Source: Amblyomma americanum
Taxonomy: Eukaryota; Arthropoda; Arachnida; Ixodida; Ixodidae
Direction: 5' to 3'
DNA: 64,000 bases
Assembly (NCBI RefSeq): GCF_052857255.1
Contig: NC_135505.1
Coordinates: 47,270,507 to 47,334,506, forward strand
The number at the start of each line of letters is the position of its first letter. Position 1 is the stretch's first letter. The notes beneath the pieces were generated by a model. It worked only from the letters and a program-made list of their open reading frames with translations, was not told the origin of the DNA and made no database searches. Made by a program: the position numbers and the translations under genes. Below are positions 45,351 through 56,319 of the stretch, one piece after another.

Positions 45351-46997
45351 CTCACTTGATAAACTTACAATCCAAGAAATTAATAAAGTACTGTCCGCTG
45401 ATAAGCAAACTGCACTTGGCCCAGATGAAATACATTATCAAATGCTGGCTCATCTCTCTGAACCGGCTGCGGAGACACTTTTAAATTTTTTTAACAAAGT
45501 TTGGGTATCAGGGAACCTTCCCGAAGCCTGGAAGATGGCCGTTATTGTTCCACTATTAAAACCCGGAATACCCTCTACCCTTCCTAGCAGCTATAGGCCC
45601 ATAGCTCTGACTAGCTGCCTAGCGAAATCTTTTGAAAGTGTATTGAATATTGTGGTATTGTATTCTGTAGTTATGTTTGTATAAACTAGGTGGCGCTAGG
45701 CATGCGCCCTATCTGGTCAGCTGACTCGCACATCTGTATATATATTCATCATTGAACTGGAATAAAAAGGGAGTTGGTCGAAGTATACGTGGCGGGTGCT
45801 TGACGTGGTGGTGCTCCGGCTGCTCCGGGCAGTCGGACCGGGCAGTTCCCCAACGGTACGGGATACAACAAATATCAGGACTATCATTCGTGTTAGAAGA
45901 CCGGGAGCTTCTGGTTGTCCATCAATGCGGTTTTAAAAAGGTTTGCTCCACCACTGACCACCTGGTTCGCCTTGAAAACACTGCTCGTGAGGTTTTTATA
46001 CACAGACAGCATTGTCTCTCTGTCTTCTTCGATTTAGAGAAGGTGTATGACACAACGTGGAGGTTTGGGATTATTCAGGACCTGGCTGAACTGGGCATCC
46101 GCGGCAGGATGTTGAACTGCCTTAAAGTCTTTTTGTCTAACCGTACATTTCATGTCCGCCTAGGCTCAACCCTTTCAAGGAAGTTTATCCAAGAAAACGG
46201 AGTACCTCAAGGATGTATTTTGAGCACAGCACTCTTTATTGTAAACATGAATCCTATCAGCAAAATAATCCCAAGGTCTGTGATGTATTCTGTCTATGTA
46301 GTTGATCTCCAGATAGCTTACACATCCTCAAATACATCAAGATGTGAACGACAGATACAGCCAACAAAAAATAAACTGGCAATATGGGCAGACCAAAATG
46401 GCTTCCGTTTTTCTCCACAGAAATCGGTGGTCATTCTTTTCTCACTGAGACGAGGCATGCAGATAGATCCCACCCTACACCTGAACGAAATAGACTTACC
46501 CATGAAAAAAGAACATAAATTTCTAGGTATAACATTCGACACAAAAGCTCACCTTCCTGCCTCACATAAATGCGTTGAAAAAGAAGGCTTCTCGATCCCT
46601 GAACATACTCAAAGTGCTGTCGAGAAAACACTGGGGAGCCGATAGGACATGTCTCTTACATATATACCGCTCTGTAGTATGCTTTACCCTGGGTTACGGA
46701 TGCATAGTGTATGGGTCAGCGAAACCATCGTACCTCAAACGGCTAGATCCAGTACATAATTTAGATTTGCGTCTCTCCACTGGTGCATATAGGACACCAC
46801 CCATAAATAGTCTTCATGTAGAAACCAATGAACCATCGCTTACAGGTAGAAGAGCCATACTCACATGCTCATACATTCTAAAAATTCGTTCACTGCATAA
46901 GCATTTATGTTACCCTATCGCCACAAAGTGCCTTTCTAGAATTAACACTGTTCAACAACAAGCCGCAAGCTACTCGGCCTCTCCTCTTCCGATTTGA
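45351..46997 (+). pseudogene. I-element ORF2, reverse transcriptase region
   Basis: Resumes with ALGPDEIHYQMLAHL and SSYRPIALTSCLAKSFESVL (to 45645), is split by solo LTR 2, then continues with FVLEDRELLVVHQCGFKK, HCLSVFFDLEKVYDTTW and ENGVPQGCILSTALF. The catalytic box reads YSVYVVDLQIAY: the first aspartate of the expected YVDD has become valine, so the enzyme is dead. HKFLGITFDTKAHL and LHIYRSVVCFTLGYGCIVYG follow with a frame change near 46575. Confidence 0.88.
45651..45870 (+). mobile_element. Solo LTR 2 in the I element
   Basis: 220 bp, starts TGTGGTATTG, ends GGATACAACA, with a 5-bp duplication AATAT at 45646-45650 and 45871-45875. TGTATATATATTC is TATA-like and AATAAA lies about 35 bases downstream of it in the plus direction, giving the orientation. 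The 5-bp duplication is compatible with Gypsy or BEL/Pao; the family is not resolved. Confidence 0.88.
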
Positions 46998-47041
46998 AGA
47001 GATGTGCCGAAACCTTGGCATACTAGACGTATTGCCAAACA

Positions 47042-48001
47042 TTGCCGGAAGGCGAGGTCCACTGCCGCCATGGCACAATTTCCCTGAAATCTAATTTCAC
47101 TCTTACACAGTTCCGTAAGAAACAAATTCCGCAACAACATATAGCACAAGAATTCCTCACACTTGAGGAAAAGTACACTACTTTCGCAGCATTTTATACC
47201 GACGGTTCAAAAACAGATGCATACGTTGGAAGCACAGTTGTACAGGGAAATTGGAATAAAATTGTAAGACTTCCACAGTGCGCTTCTATCTTCACTGTGG
47301 AATGTTACGCCATCTGTGTAGCCATAGAAAAAATAGTAAATGAGAACCTCCCCAACAGTATTATTTACACAGACTCGCTAAGTGTGCCCACAGTCCTTCA
47401 TTCTAGAAATGCAATAACCCCGCTGCTTGGCGACCTCATACACAACTTTACAACAGCCATAGCTCAAGGACAATGCTGGGTACCAAGTCATGTCAGCATA
47501 AAGGGCAATAAAAGAGCAGATTTGTGTGCTGCTAAAGCTTGTGACAAGCAAATTAAAAACATAAATATGCCCTATAGAGATTGCATGAACTTACTACATA
47601 GTAATGCAAGGAAAAAATGGCAGTCTACTTGGAACAACGAACTAAATAGCGAACTGCAGTTAATAAAACCGGTCCTAGGTGAATGGAAGTCATATGTGCA
47701 CCAGAAACGTTTCAAGGAGGTCGTTATCAGCCATCTCTGGATAGGTCACACACACATTACACACAACTTTCTGCTAAAGAAAGAAGACATACCAGTTTGT
47801 ACATGCAGAGATGAACTTACAGTCAATCACATTTTAATTTCATGCTCTAAACTGGAAAAGCTACGGAAAAAGTGTTTTTCTCCGCTTTATAACCAATGCA
47901 TCCCTTTTCATCCAGCACTGCTCTTGAGTGATAATGCAATTGTGGACATGTCTTGTGTTTTTAGATTTTTAACAGAAGCTGGTTTTCTTAAAAATATGTA
48001 A
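47042..48001 (+). pseudogene. I-element RNase H and C-terminus
   Basis: An open 319-codon frame. The RNase H core shows AFYTDGSKTD (first Asp), FTVECYAICVAIE (Glu), SIIYTDSLSV (second Asp) and WVPSHVSIKGNKRAD (His/Asp), so all four catalytic positions are present. The C-terminal half (KRFKEVVISHLWIGHTHITH, VCTCRDELTVNHILISC) is the CCHC-like tail typical of I-clade ORF2. It is separated from the RT frame by a frameshift at about 46990. Confidence 0.9.
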
Positions 48002-48347
48002 ATCATGGCCCATTACTTCGCCCGATACACCTAAGCCATTTCTCATTCCTGAGAAAAAGGGTGAGGTCTTTATTTTATTGGTTGGGAGCCTCGAGATCCT
48101 TGCCTTGGTAAGGATGGCCGCTGAGGTTACCCGACCCCCTTTTAAAGTTTTTAATAGTACCCATTCCTAGAATCTTTTTCCTTCGTCATCATGAGGTAAT
48201 TCTAACTACTTAAGCACTCTGCACCACCGACGATTTTCACATTTCTATAAAATTATATAAAATTATCCAGAGATTTCTCCTGTACCTCGAGCTTGGCGCA
48301 TGATGGCCTTAGTTGCCTATTTGCCATAAAATCCAACACAACACAAC

Positions 48348-48359
48348 GCACGATAAAGC
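48348..48359. repeat. Target-site duplication of the I element, right copy
   Basis: GCACGATAAAGC, identical to 39468-39479. Confidence 0.9.
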
Positions 48360-48821
48360 GACAGCATGTCGTCAACAATGAGAGCGCATGTGATCAAGAT
48401 CATGACAAATGTGTCATGTAATAAACCTGCAGGCAAAGCATGTCCTGGTTTTCACTCACCACAAGGAACGCACTACTTTTTGATCACAGATGTTAGCAGC
48501 GCAAACAGGAGCGCTAGCTTTGACAGCATTGCACCTGGTGTGTGAAACACAGATTAGTACTGCCCTTAGGACTTGGGGAGAGCTACAAACTACCTTGCTG
48601 AGTACCTTGAATCAACCATTCTGAGTACCTTGTGAGGTTAAATTTTTCAGCCTGCGAGACGTGAAAAAAGTGTAAGGCTGTGTAAGGATTGCAGGCACTG
48701 TTTTTGTTATCATTGCCTTGTTATGAGTCTGGTGGTACAGTTGTCTCTGATGGGAGTGTCTGCAGACAGGGCATGCAAGAATGTGACATGGGGGTGGTTT
48801 CTTGTCTCCTCCACTGTGCAG

Positions 48822-48911
48822 AGCTCCAAGAGGACGCTGCGTTCCAACGACATCCTGCTACCAAGTAGCGGGCTGCTGGACACGGAGCTTGACCTCTCCT
48901 TCTCCCTCCAG
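48822..48911 (+). CDS. PACS: PACS coding exon 3
   Basis: Bounded by CCACTGTGCAG and GTGGGTTG. Thirty codons in phase 0: SSKRTLRSNDILLPSSG and LLDTELDLSFSLQ. This matches the PACS block that in vertebrates contains SKRILRSHEIVLPPSG and ends FSLQ, continuing the N-terminal cargo-binding region. The longer open frame around it (48723-48947) is only the exon with intron sequence on both sides. It sits in a ~1.5-kb gap between the I element and the next repeats. Confidence 0.95.
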
Positions 48912-49109
48912 GTGGGTTGCACCATTCTCGACTTTCAATTCAACTGATTAGAAAACCTTTCTTCAGGATCCAGCTGTCTGCAGCTGTGGCTGCTCTTTGG
49001 GAGCTGGCAAACACATGGAGAACCACTGATCTCCAGTATTTGCTTTTGGTGGCATCTTGTAGCTTTTGACCACCCATAGGTAGTGGTTGGACTTCTCGGT
49101 TTTTAGTGC

Positions 49110-49380
49110 ATTTTGAGTTTTAGTGCAGTCGCAGTTTTAGTGCAGTCGGTTTTAGTGCGGGTTGTGAGCAGCCTGCCAGTTGTACACCTGGCAGGCCTTC
49201 ACCTGGGTGAAGGCCTGCCATGTAAAGGTTTTTGCCCAAAGGTCTTTACCAAAGGCCTTTACTCACGTCTTTACCCAAAGGCATTTAGGGTGCAGGCCTT
49301 GATGATAAATGCATTCCGGGTAAAGGCATTAGCACGTGAGGGCCTTAAATGCCCACTGTAACCAGTGCTACTGTGCGATA
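49110..49380. repeat. Palindrome-rich repeat with iterated CTTTACCCAAAGGC motifs
   Basis: A perfect palindrome lies at 49190-49219: arm GGCAGGCCTTCACC, two-base centre TG, then the exact reverse complement. Downstream, GCCCAAAGGTCTTTACC, AAAGGCCTTTACTCACG and CTTTACCCAAAGGC repeat, with the inverse form GGGTAAAGGCATT near 49320. This suggests a MITE or satellite-like unit. No target duplication was identified. Confidence 0.6.
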
Positions 49381-49894
49381 TTCCACGCTTTGCCATGCTA
49401 AAACGCTTTCTTTGCTATTTTTTATTTCTTGAAAATTCAGTGGACTTTTTTTTTGGTGTCATTTTTTTTTGCAAACATTATTTTCGATGAATGAGTGACT
49501 GAATTTTTTTTTATGATTTAATGTGGCAATCTTGTGTGGTCAAAACTCACTTGGAGTATGTCAGCGTTTCGGTAAAGATGAACAGTTCATTTATCACCAA
49601 TTAATGGGCATATGGTGGTGCTTGGAGCTCAGCTTGCAGAAGAAATTTCTGTCGTCATTAGAAAAGTAACACAAATTAAATGAGGTAGCTGGCAGACAAA
49701 AGCACAAGTGGAAGTTCACGTCTAAGAACTAAGTTGACAAGTTATTGCTTGTTGGGTGTTGCGCTGGGTCATTGGAAAACCACCATGCCTGATGAGAAAT
49801 GCGACATTAGCCCCATTAGAGAGAAACATTGGAGAAGTTAAATATTTATAGCTTTTCCACATGCAGCAAGCAGGCAGCACATTTTTTGTGTGTC

Positions 49895-52000
49895 CTACAT
49901 AATCATCATCATCATCAGCCTGACTACACCCACTGCAGCGCAAAGGCCTCTCCCATGCCTCTCCAATTAACCCTGTCCTTTGCCAGCTGCGCCCACTGTA
50001 TACCCACAGACTTCTTAATTTCATAGCCCACCTAACTTTCTGCCGCCCCCTGCTACGCTTGCCTTCTATTGGAATCCACTCCATTACCCTTAAGGACCGG
50101 TGGTCATCTTGCCTTCACATCACATGCCCTGCGTAGGCCCATTTCTTCCTCTTGATTTTGACTAGGATGTCATTGACCCACGTTTGTTCCCTCACCCACT
50201 CTGCCCGTTTCCGGTGTCTTAACGTTACACCTATCATTTTTCTTTGCATACCTTGCAGCGTTGTCCTTAATTTGAGCTGAACCCTTTTCGTTAGCCTCCA
50301 CGTTTCTGCCCCGTAGGAGAGTACCGGTAAGATACAGCTGTTGTACACTTTTCTCTTAAAGGATTTTGGTAAACTGCTATTCATGATCTGAAAGAACCTG
50401 AGATATACGTTCCACACCATTCTTATTCTTGTAGTTATTTCCTTCTCATGATCCGGATCAGGTGTCACTACCTGCCCAAAATAGATGTGTTCCTTTACCA
50501 CTTCCAGCACCTCGTTGCCAATTGTGAACGGCTGTTCTTTTGCTAGACTGTTGAACATTACTTTGGTTTTCTGCATGCTAATATTTAGATCCACTGTTCT
50601 GCTCTGTCTGTCTAACTCATTGATCATGATTTGCAGTTGATCTCCTGAGTGACTCAGCAAGGCAATGTCATCTACGAATCGCAGATTATATAAGTATTCT
50701 CTTTTAACCCTTATGCCCAACTGTTCCCAATTCAGGCTTCGGAATTCCTCCTGTAAACAGGCAGTGAATAGCATTGGTGAGATCGTGTCTCCTTGCCTGA
50801 CGCCCTTCCTTATTGGAATTTTACTGCTGACTTTATGGAGGACTATGGTAGCTGTGCAGTTGCAATATACATCTTCCATTATTTTCACATAAGGCTCCTC
50901 TACATCCCGATTCCACAATGCCTGCATGACTTCTGAGGTTTCCACTGAGTCAAATATTTTCTCGTAATCAATAAAGGCTACATATAGGGGCTGGTTATAT
51001 TCTTGTCGTGAATTGGAAACGCGTCCCCGACTTTCCGAAGAGGAACGCTATCACGTGCAGGTTCGAACAAAAGAACAAAGAGATCAAACAAAACCAAACG
51101 AAGCCGTATTTATAAATTAAATGAAAAGAGCCAATAAGAAAGGAAAACACCAAGAAAAACACACACTCAACACGCGTACAACACTACAGAATAAAGGAAG
51201 GTGTTCACCAGGTACTGAGCGTCCCAGGTGAAGTGGGGATGTCTTGCAGTCAGGGTGGACGCGGGTGGTTGGAGTGTGGCGCATCGTTGGCGTTACGTCG
51301 AAGAAAGCGGCGGAAGGGAGCCAGATGGTGGTAGGAGCGGAGAGAAACACAGGGAGACACCGGTGGACTCCCGTCAGTAGCCCGAAGAACTTGGCATCAG
51401 CAGAGAGAACAAGTGTATCCAGGTCCCGTCGACGGCGTCGTGAAACGCCGGAGGCTTAAAGCAGGCTATCCACGAGTGCCTTATGGCAGCACGGACTTTC
51501 CGTCCATCAGATGCCACCTCCACGCTTGCAAGGAGCGCAGGAGGGTTGCGTCGCTGATCCAAGGGAGGACACGGCAGCGCGGACGCAACGTCCGATGGCT
51601 GCTACCTCCACGCTTGAATGACCCGATCTCCGCTGCGCTGCCTTCCTTTACACCTCGGTTTTCTGACACATCAGCTCTCTGCTCCTCGTGCTCGCCACGC
51701 TCTTTGTCGCCGTTGCCTCGCACACACCCTTCGCACGCGCACATGCGCAACGCTGGGCTGGCATGCGCAGCGCTCCGTTGTCAGCTGCACCGCTGTCGAA
51801 GCACCACGTTCACAAATCCTCTGAGGACATTTTGTGCGCCTCAAAATTCTGCGCATTTCTCTATCACTTGATTGATAGTGTGAATATGATCTATTGTGGA
51901 ATATCCTTTACAAAAGCCTGCCTGATCATTTGGTTGATTTTGAGAGGACTGTTGAAAAGTCAGAGTCGAAAAAAATATTTCTTTCACTAAAAAGATTATT
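49895..52000 (-). mobile_element. RTE-type LINE, longest copy F, split by an LTR-like insert
   Basis: The 3' tail (CAT)n lies at 49901-49917. Leftward from about 51990 the RT reads NDQAGFCKGYSTIDHIHTIN (51846-51950), is interrupted at 51004-51845, and resumes with YVAFIDYEKIFDSVE, PIRKGVRQGDTISPMLFTAC, the catalytic LRFVDDIALLSHS, MQKTKVMFN and SYGAETWRLTKR. The 276-codon frame at 50115-50945 is the best-preserved RTE segment in the window. Frames break in the C-terminal tail. 5'-truncated near 52000. Confidence 0.9.
51004..51845. mobile_element. LTR-like insertion in RTE copy F
   Basis: The RTE coding sequence is interrupted between CAEF and EYNQPLY. The insert starts TGTCGTGAATTGG, is flanked by ATTCT (50999-51003, 51846-51850), and is GC-rich on its right side with an imperfect duplication containing ACCTCCACGCTTG. 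Start and duplication fit a solo LTR. The right end reads CTCAAA rather than the canonical CA, so either the end has mutated or the insert is another class. Confidence 0.65.
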
Positions 52001-52049
52001 TTGAATTCTGAAGTTAAATGAATGTTGTGTATAAAAGTTAGTTTAAGGT

Positions 52050-52279
52050 TTTGGTTTATTGGGTTTAACGTCCCAAAGCGACTCAGGCTATGAGGGACGC
52101 CGTAGTGAAGGGCTCCGGAAATTTTGATCACCTGGGGTTCTTTAACATGCACTGACGTCGCACAGTACACGGGCCTGTAGAATTTTGCCTACATTGAAAT
52201 TCGACCCCTGCGGCCACGATCGAACCCACGTCTTTCGGGTCAGCAGCCGAGTGCCATAACCACTGAGCCACCGCGGCTA
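52050..52279 (-). repeat. tRNA-derived SINE, well-preserved copy
   Basis: Read leftward: GTAGCCGCGGTGGCTCAGTG, GCAGCCGAGTG-type head as the tRNA-like A-box region, GGGTTCGATCGTGGCC (B box), then the body ACTGTGCGACGTCAGTGCAT, CCCCAGGTGATC and CAAAGC...TAAACCCAATAAACC at the 3' end. It matches the diverged copy at 15818-16002 and fits tRNA-derived SINEs of ixodid ticks. Confidence 0.9.
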
Positions 52280-52483
52280 CTTTTAATGTGTTAATTTTCT
52301 GTAGCTTAGGCACATATGTGTTAATGTATATCTTCTTTTGCTGCCAAAAAAAGTCCAATAGAGCCGCGGGCACTCACGCAATTGATCTTTACTTAAAACC
52401 AAAATTTTAAAGTATTGTTCTCAGTGTGCTTTTCATTTCAAAGTCAAAGTATTTATTCGGACAGTGCATTTACAGTAGTCATA

Positions 52484-52620
52484 CACTCTAAACAGAAAGA
52501 GGTAAAAAACGGAGTAAGCTGTCCTGTAGTGCACTCTCTTTTATAAAAGGGGTGTGTGTTAGAGTACATTTTAATGGCCTAACTAGGAGTCTGCCCTATT
52601 CTTGCTCCCATTCAGAAGCA
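52484..52620. repeat. Palindromic MITE-like repeat, copy 2
   Basis: Starts CACTCTAAACAGAAAGAGG and continues GAGTAAGCTGTCCTGTAGTG and CACTCTCTTTTATAAAAGG. This corresponds to the reverse complement of the copy at 6358-6520. Confidence 0.5.
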
Positions 52621-52950
52621 CCAGATAATCAGCGCAGAGAAAATGCAGACGAAATGGAAATAGACTTAGTGGTTTACATTGTACTGTAGCGTTTTATACC
52701 AAATATACACATGCTGTTAAACAAATACAGAAAAGCAGGAGAAAGGAATGTTTACACCTGGAGTGGTAGTAGGTATGCAGTGATGTTCTTTTTGAAAGCT
52801 TTCAAGGGCTTACTGTCCCAAAAAATGTTCGCAGCAGGACCATGGTTGTTTAAAGGTTGACGTGGGTCTAAAAATGAAAATGTTTATTACTAGAGGTAAC
52901 ATAATTTAATTAGGTGTGTATAGATATGTATTCTTCGTTTTTAAAAATAT

Positions 52951-53115
52951 TGTCACCAACAAACGTAGGACGACACAAAAGGGGCTGTTAATCGGATGGC
53001 CAAGAAGACCAGCAGTGCGCGTTCGAGCGGGAACGTCGCCTTCCTCGCTCCCACACGAGCCCAGTCATGCCGTTCGGCCACATGGCAGCGCTCGCAGAAT
53101 GTGTGCAGTGTGGCA
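52951..53115 (-). repeat. 3' LTR of Gypsy element 2
   Basis: 165 bp. About twenty differences by eye from the 5' LTR, clustered around 53025-53040. Confidence 0.93.
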
Positions 53116-53258
53116 TTGCCCCCTTTCTTTGAAGAGGCATCGCCTCGATGGCTCCGGCAAGGGGGAAAAACAGTGTGGAGGCACCGAAAGTGCGAAGGCG
53201 CGTGTGGCGTCGGCACTGAATGTGAACGCTGGCAATGGCTAACGGGCGTAATACGGTT

Positions 53259-54242
53259 TCATGCGGGACACGTGGACGACTTCAGACTTGGGCGGTTGAG
53301 AAGAGCAAACAGCGCATTTGCGAACACTTCATAGCTAACCTCGCTGAATTGACGTAGCACCTCGTAGGGGCCAAAGTAGCGGCGCAGGAGCTTTTCAGAG
53401 TGCCCACGCAAATGTATAGGGCTCCATACCCAGACATGCTCGCCGGGTTTGTAAATCACCTCCTTGTTGCGGAGGTTGTAACGGCGGGCGTCAGTTGTCT
53501 GCTGGTGGCGAATCCGTTGTCTAGCAAGGTGGCAAGCGGCTTCTGCATCACGAACGAATTGGTCAGCGCCTGTGACAGACGAGGGGGCACAATCCGGGAG
53601 CAGCATGGCATCCAGCATGGTCAGGGTGTCCCGACCATACACCAAACGGAAGGGAGTGAAGCGCGTCGTTTCTTGGAAGGCGGTGTTATACGCAGACTTG
53701 ATGTAAGGGAGTATTTCGTCCCAGTTGCGATGGTCAGCGTCGACATACGTAGACATCATATCTGCAATTGTCTTGTTCAGCTTCTCAGTCAGTCCATTCA
53801 TTTGAGGATGGTAAGCAGTTGTTTTTCTATGACTGGTGCCTCTGAGACGCAGGACCTCATGTGTAAGAGGCAATGTAAACGCGGTTCCCCGGTCAGATAA
53901 TACAACCGCGCTGGCGCCGTGGCGAAGCACAATGTGGTTAACTAAGAACTGTGCAATTATAGCCGCGGTGCTACAGGGAAGAGCCTTGGTTTCACAGTAG
54001 CGGCTGAGATAGTCCGTGGCAACAACAATATACCGGTTACAAATGGAGGACACTGGGAATGGGCCCAGTATGTCCGTGCCGACTTGCTGAAATGAGATTC
54101 GCGGTGGATCAATTGGCTTCAGAAGGCCGGCCGGTTTTGTCGGCAGTATTTTCCATCGGTGACACTCACGACAGGTTCTAACATAGCGTTGGACGACCGC
54201 AGCAAGCCAACGCCAGTAGTAATTGTGGTGGAGGCGTCCCAC
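53259..54242 (-). CDS. Integrase of Gypsy element 2
   Basis: A 327-codon open frame. The zinc finger HHCC begins in the neighbouring frame (54119-54325) and ends here with TCRECHRWK. The DDE triad is visible: VGTDILGPFP (first Asp), VVLSDRGTAFT (second Asp) and NGLTEKLNKTI (Glu). SAYNTAFQETT and FTPFRLVYGRDTLTMLDAML follow, and a C-terminal GPYEVLRQ chromatin/DNA-binding-like region. Catalytic residues are intact, but the frameshift before the finger disconnects it from pol. Confidence 0.9.
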   Translation of the reverse strand: MGRLHHNYYWRWLAAVVQRYVRTCRECHRWKILPTKPAGLLKPIDPPRISFQQVGTDILGPFPVSSICNRYIVVATDYLSRYCETKALPCSTAAIIAQFLVNHIVLRHGASAVVLSDRGTAFTLPLTHEVLRLRGTSHRKTTAYHPQMNGLTEKLNKTIADMMSTYVDADHRNWDEILPYIKSAYNTAFQETTRFTPFRLVYGRDTLTMLDAMLLPDCAPSSVTGADQFVRDAEAACHLARQRIRHQQTTDARRYNLRNKEVIYKPGEHVWVWSPIHLRGHSEKLLRRYFGPYEVLRQFSEVSYEVFANALFALLNRPSLKSSTCPA

Positions 54243-54375
54243 TGTTCTGGAAAAACCGAGGTGGCCAGAAGAAAGGTCGTCATGGCATGCAGCGAGAACT
54301 TCCTGACGAAGCGCGGTTTGGCCAACGAGGAGATACGCAGTTTCGGTCGGGCCGTAGTTTTTCTTGTAGAGGACG

Positions 54376-54940
54376 TTATCTATTAAGCAAAACGGCTAAA
54401 GTCCGCGCGAGAAGAGTCCGGGCGGAGACGGAGCGGTTCCATCGAGGTACTCGATTAGAGGCAGCAGTTCGCAGTCGGCCCTTTGGTGTGGTGGGCAAGG
54501 TCGGACGTGGTGCAGCGCCGAGGAAAGCAGAATCGTCGTCGGCCTCATCTGGTGGGCACAGTAGAGGAGCTCGGGAGAGACAGTCTGCATCACTATGTTG
54601 CTGACCTGACTTATATATGATGGTGACATCGAACTCTTGCAACCGAAGGCTTCACCGTGCAAGTCGCCCCGATGGATCTTTCAGGTTCGTAAGCCAACAC
54701 AAGGAGTGATGATCGCTGACGACTCGAAACGGGCGGCCATACAGGTATGGACGGAATTTTGTGATTGCCCACACAACAGCAAGAAACTCCTTTTCTGTGG
54801 TGGAATAATTCACTTCGAAACGGGACAAAGTGCGACTTGCGTATGCGATCACGCGTTCCACACCGTCTTGCTACTGCACAATCACCGCACCGAGGCCAAC
54901 ATTGCTGGCATCTGTGCGCAGTTCCTAGTCGGCTTCCTCG
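54376..54940 (-). pseudogene. RNase H of Gypsy element 2, broken
   Basis: [20 protein letters not shown] and [20 protein letters not shown] (54652-54861, with the SDH aspartate), then after a frame change [20 protein letters not shown] (54570-54642). The N-terminal TDAS motif region near 54920 is frame-disrupted. Confidence 0.82.
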
Positions 54941-55194
54941 TCAAAGTGACCAAGGATAGGCGTAGATTGGAGGTGGGCCGTAAGTTCTGCGAAAGCTTTT
55001 TCCTAATGCTGGCTCCAGAAAAAAAATTCGGAGTCTTTTGTCAGGCGAGTCAGCGGCTCTGCGAGCTTGGAGAAGTTTTGAACGAGCCTCCGATAATAGG
55101 CGCAAAGCCCCAGAAAGCCCTGAAAGCTTCGTTTATCTGTTGGCTGAGGAAATGCAGCAACGGCAGCCGTCTTTTCTGGGTCGGGGCTAACGCC

Positions 55195-55800
55195 CTAAGT
55201 GCTCACAATATGGCCAAGAAACTTGAGCTTCCTAAATGCGAAGTGGCACTTTTCAGGCTTGAGAGACAGACCTGCGGAACGAATTGCCTCGAAAACAACA
55301 CGCAAACGTTTCGGGTGCTCCTCGAACGTTTCAGAGAAAATCACGACGTCATCGAGACACACAAGGCAGGACTGCCACTTCAGGTCAGTTAGTACGGTGT
55401 CCATCATACGTTTAAACTTTGCAGGGGCTGAACACAAGCCGAAAGGAAGCACCTTAAATTCATACAATCCGTCAGGAGTAACGAAAACGGTCTTTTCTCG
55501 GTCACGTTTGTCGACCTCGATTTGCCAATAACCGCTACGCAGGTCGAGTGACGAAAAGTAGGTAGCATGGCGGAGGCGCTCTAATGAGTCATCAATGCAC
55601 GGCAGTGGATATACCTCCTGTTTGGTAACGTCGTTGAGACGTCTGTAATCTACGCGGAGCAGTAGGCTGCCGTCTTTCTTTGCGACGAGAACAACAGGTG
55701 ATGCCAAGGGGCTCGTCGATGGTTGTATGACGTTGTCGCGGAGCATTTCGGCCACTTGGCGGCGGATGGCGTCAAGTTCCTTCGACGAAACACGATAAGG
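55195..55800 (-). pseudogene. Reverse transcriptase of Gypsy element 2, active site altered
   Basis: SPVVLVAKKDGSLLLRVDYR, YPLPCIDDSLERLRHATYFS, LDLRSGYWQIEVDKRD, and TPDGLYEFKVLPFGLCSAPA. The catalytic box reads LVCLDDVVIF: the tyrosine of YLDD is cysteine, although both aspartates remain. LKFLGHIVST ends the frame at about 55195. The usual N-terminal entry (near 55755-55800) is in another frame. Confidence 0.88.
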
Positions 55801-56319
55801 ACGCTGACATAGCGGTCTCTGGTCACTAATGACAATAATGCGGTGCTTAGTTATTGGCTCTGACGAACCTTGGAGGTTGACGCAAAACAGTCGCGGAAAG
55901 AGTCAATAAGGCTTTCCACGTGGTGTTTCTGATTAGTCAGAAGTTCAGGGTTCACGTCGGTCTTAATGGCCGTTGCCGTGTCCTCTTCCGGTGTTCCTGG
56001 GTCCGTTGTGGATAAGGCACAATGGCCGGCATGCTCGCCAAGTTCTTCAAAATGGGCAATCATTGTGTTTTTCGTCAAATGTTGGGGTTTGCAACTAAAG
56101 TTGGTCACTAAGAGCTCGGTACACGCGTGAACAAGGTCGACAAGGGTGCGAGCAACGCAAACTTGCCGAGACAGTAGCAGCGACATGTTCACTTCGGCAA
56201 TGCCCCGAGTAACGAAGCTGGTATCACACTGGACTGCGACAAACTTGCTTGCTCTCGGGGGTTTTGTTGTGTGGTCGTCAGAGATGCGTAGTGCTGCCCT
56301 GTGCGGCTCGGGGTCCGTA

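Larger units (their letters stand above)
39480..48347 (+). mobile_element. I-clade LINE, full-length, with three nested insertions
   Basis: A sense-strand retrotransposon between 12-bp duplications. It comprises a 5' UTR (39480-39717), ORF1 with three zinc knuckles, and ORF2 with AP endonuclease, reverse transcriptase and a terminal RNase H, which is characteristic of the I clade. The 3' UTR ends CCATAAAATCCAACACAACACAAC. Without the inserts at 41385-41521, 42354-45350 and 45651-45870 the element would be about 5.5 kb, a normal length. ORF2 contains frameshifts and the catalytic motif is mutated, so it is inactive. It starts 52 bp beyond the Gypsy element's right LTR. Confidence 0.93.
32910..48821 (+). 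other. PACS: PACS intron 2 (about 15.9 kb)
   Basis: GT donor GTGGGTGAAG, acceptor CTCCACTGTGCAG. About 14.3 kb of it is transposon (Gypsy at 34032-39428 and I element at 39480-48347 with nested inserts). The stretches 32910-34031 and 48360-48821 hold no gene that I can see. Confidence 0.85.

Noticed and set aside
54637..55392. 251-codon plus-strand frame
   Set aside because: Antisense to the RT and RNase H of Gypsy element 2.
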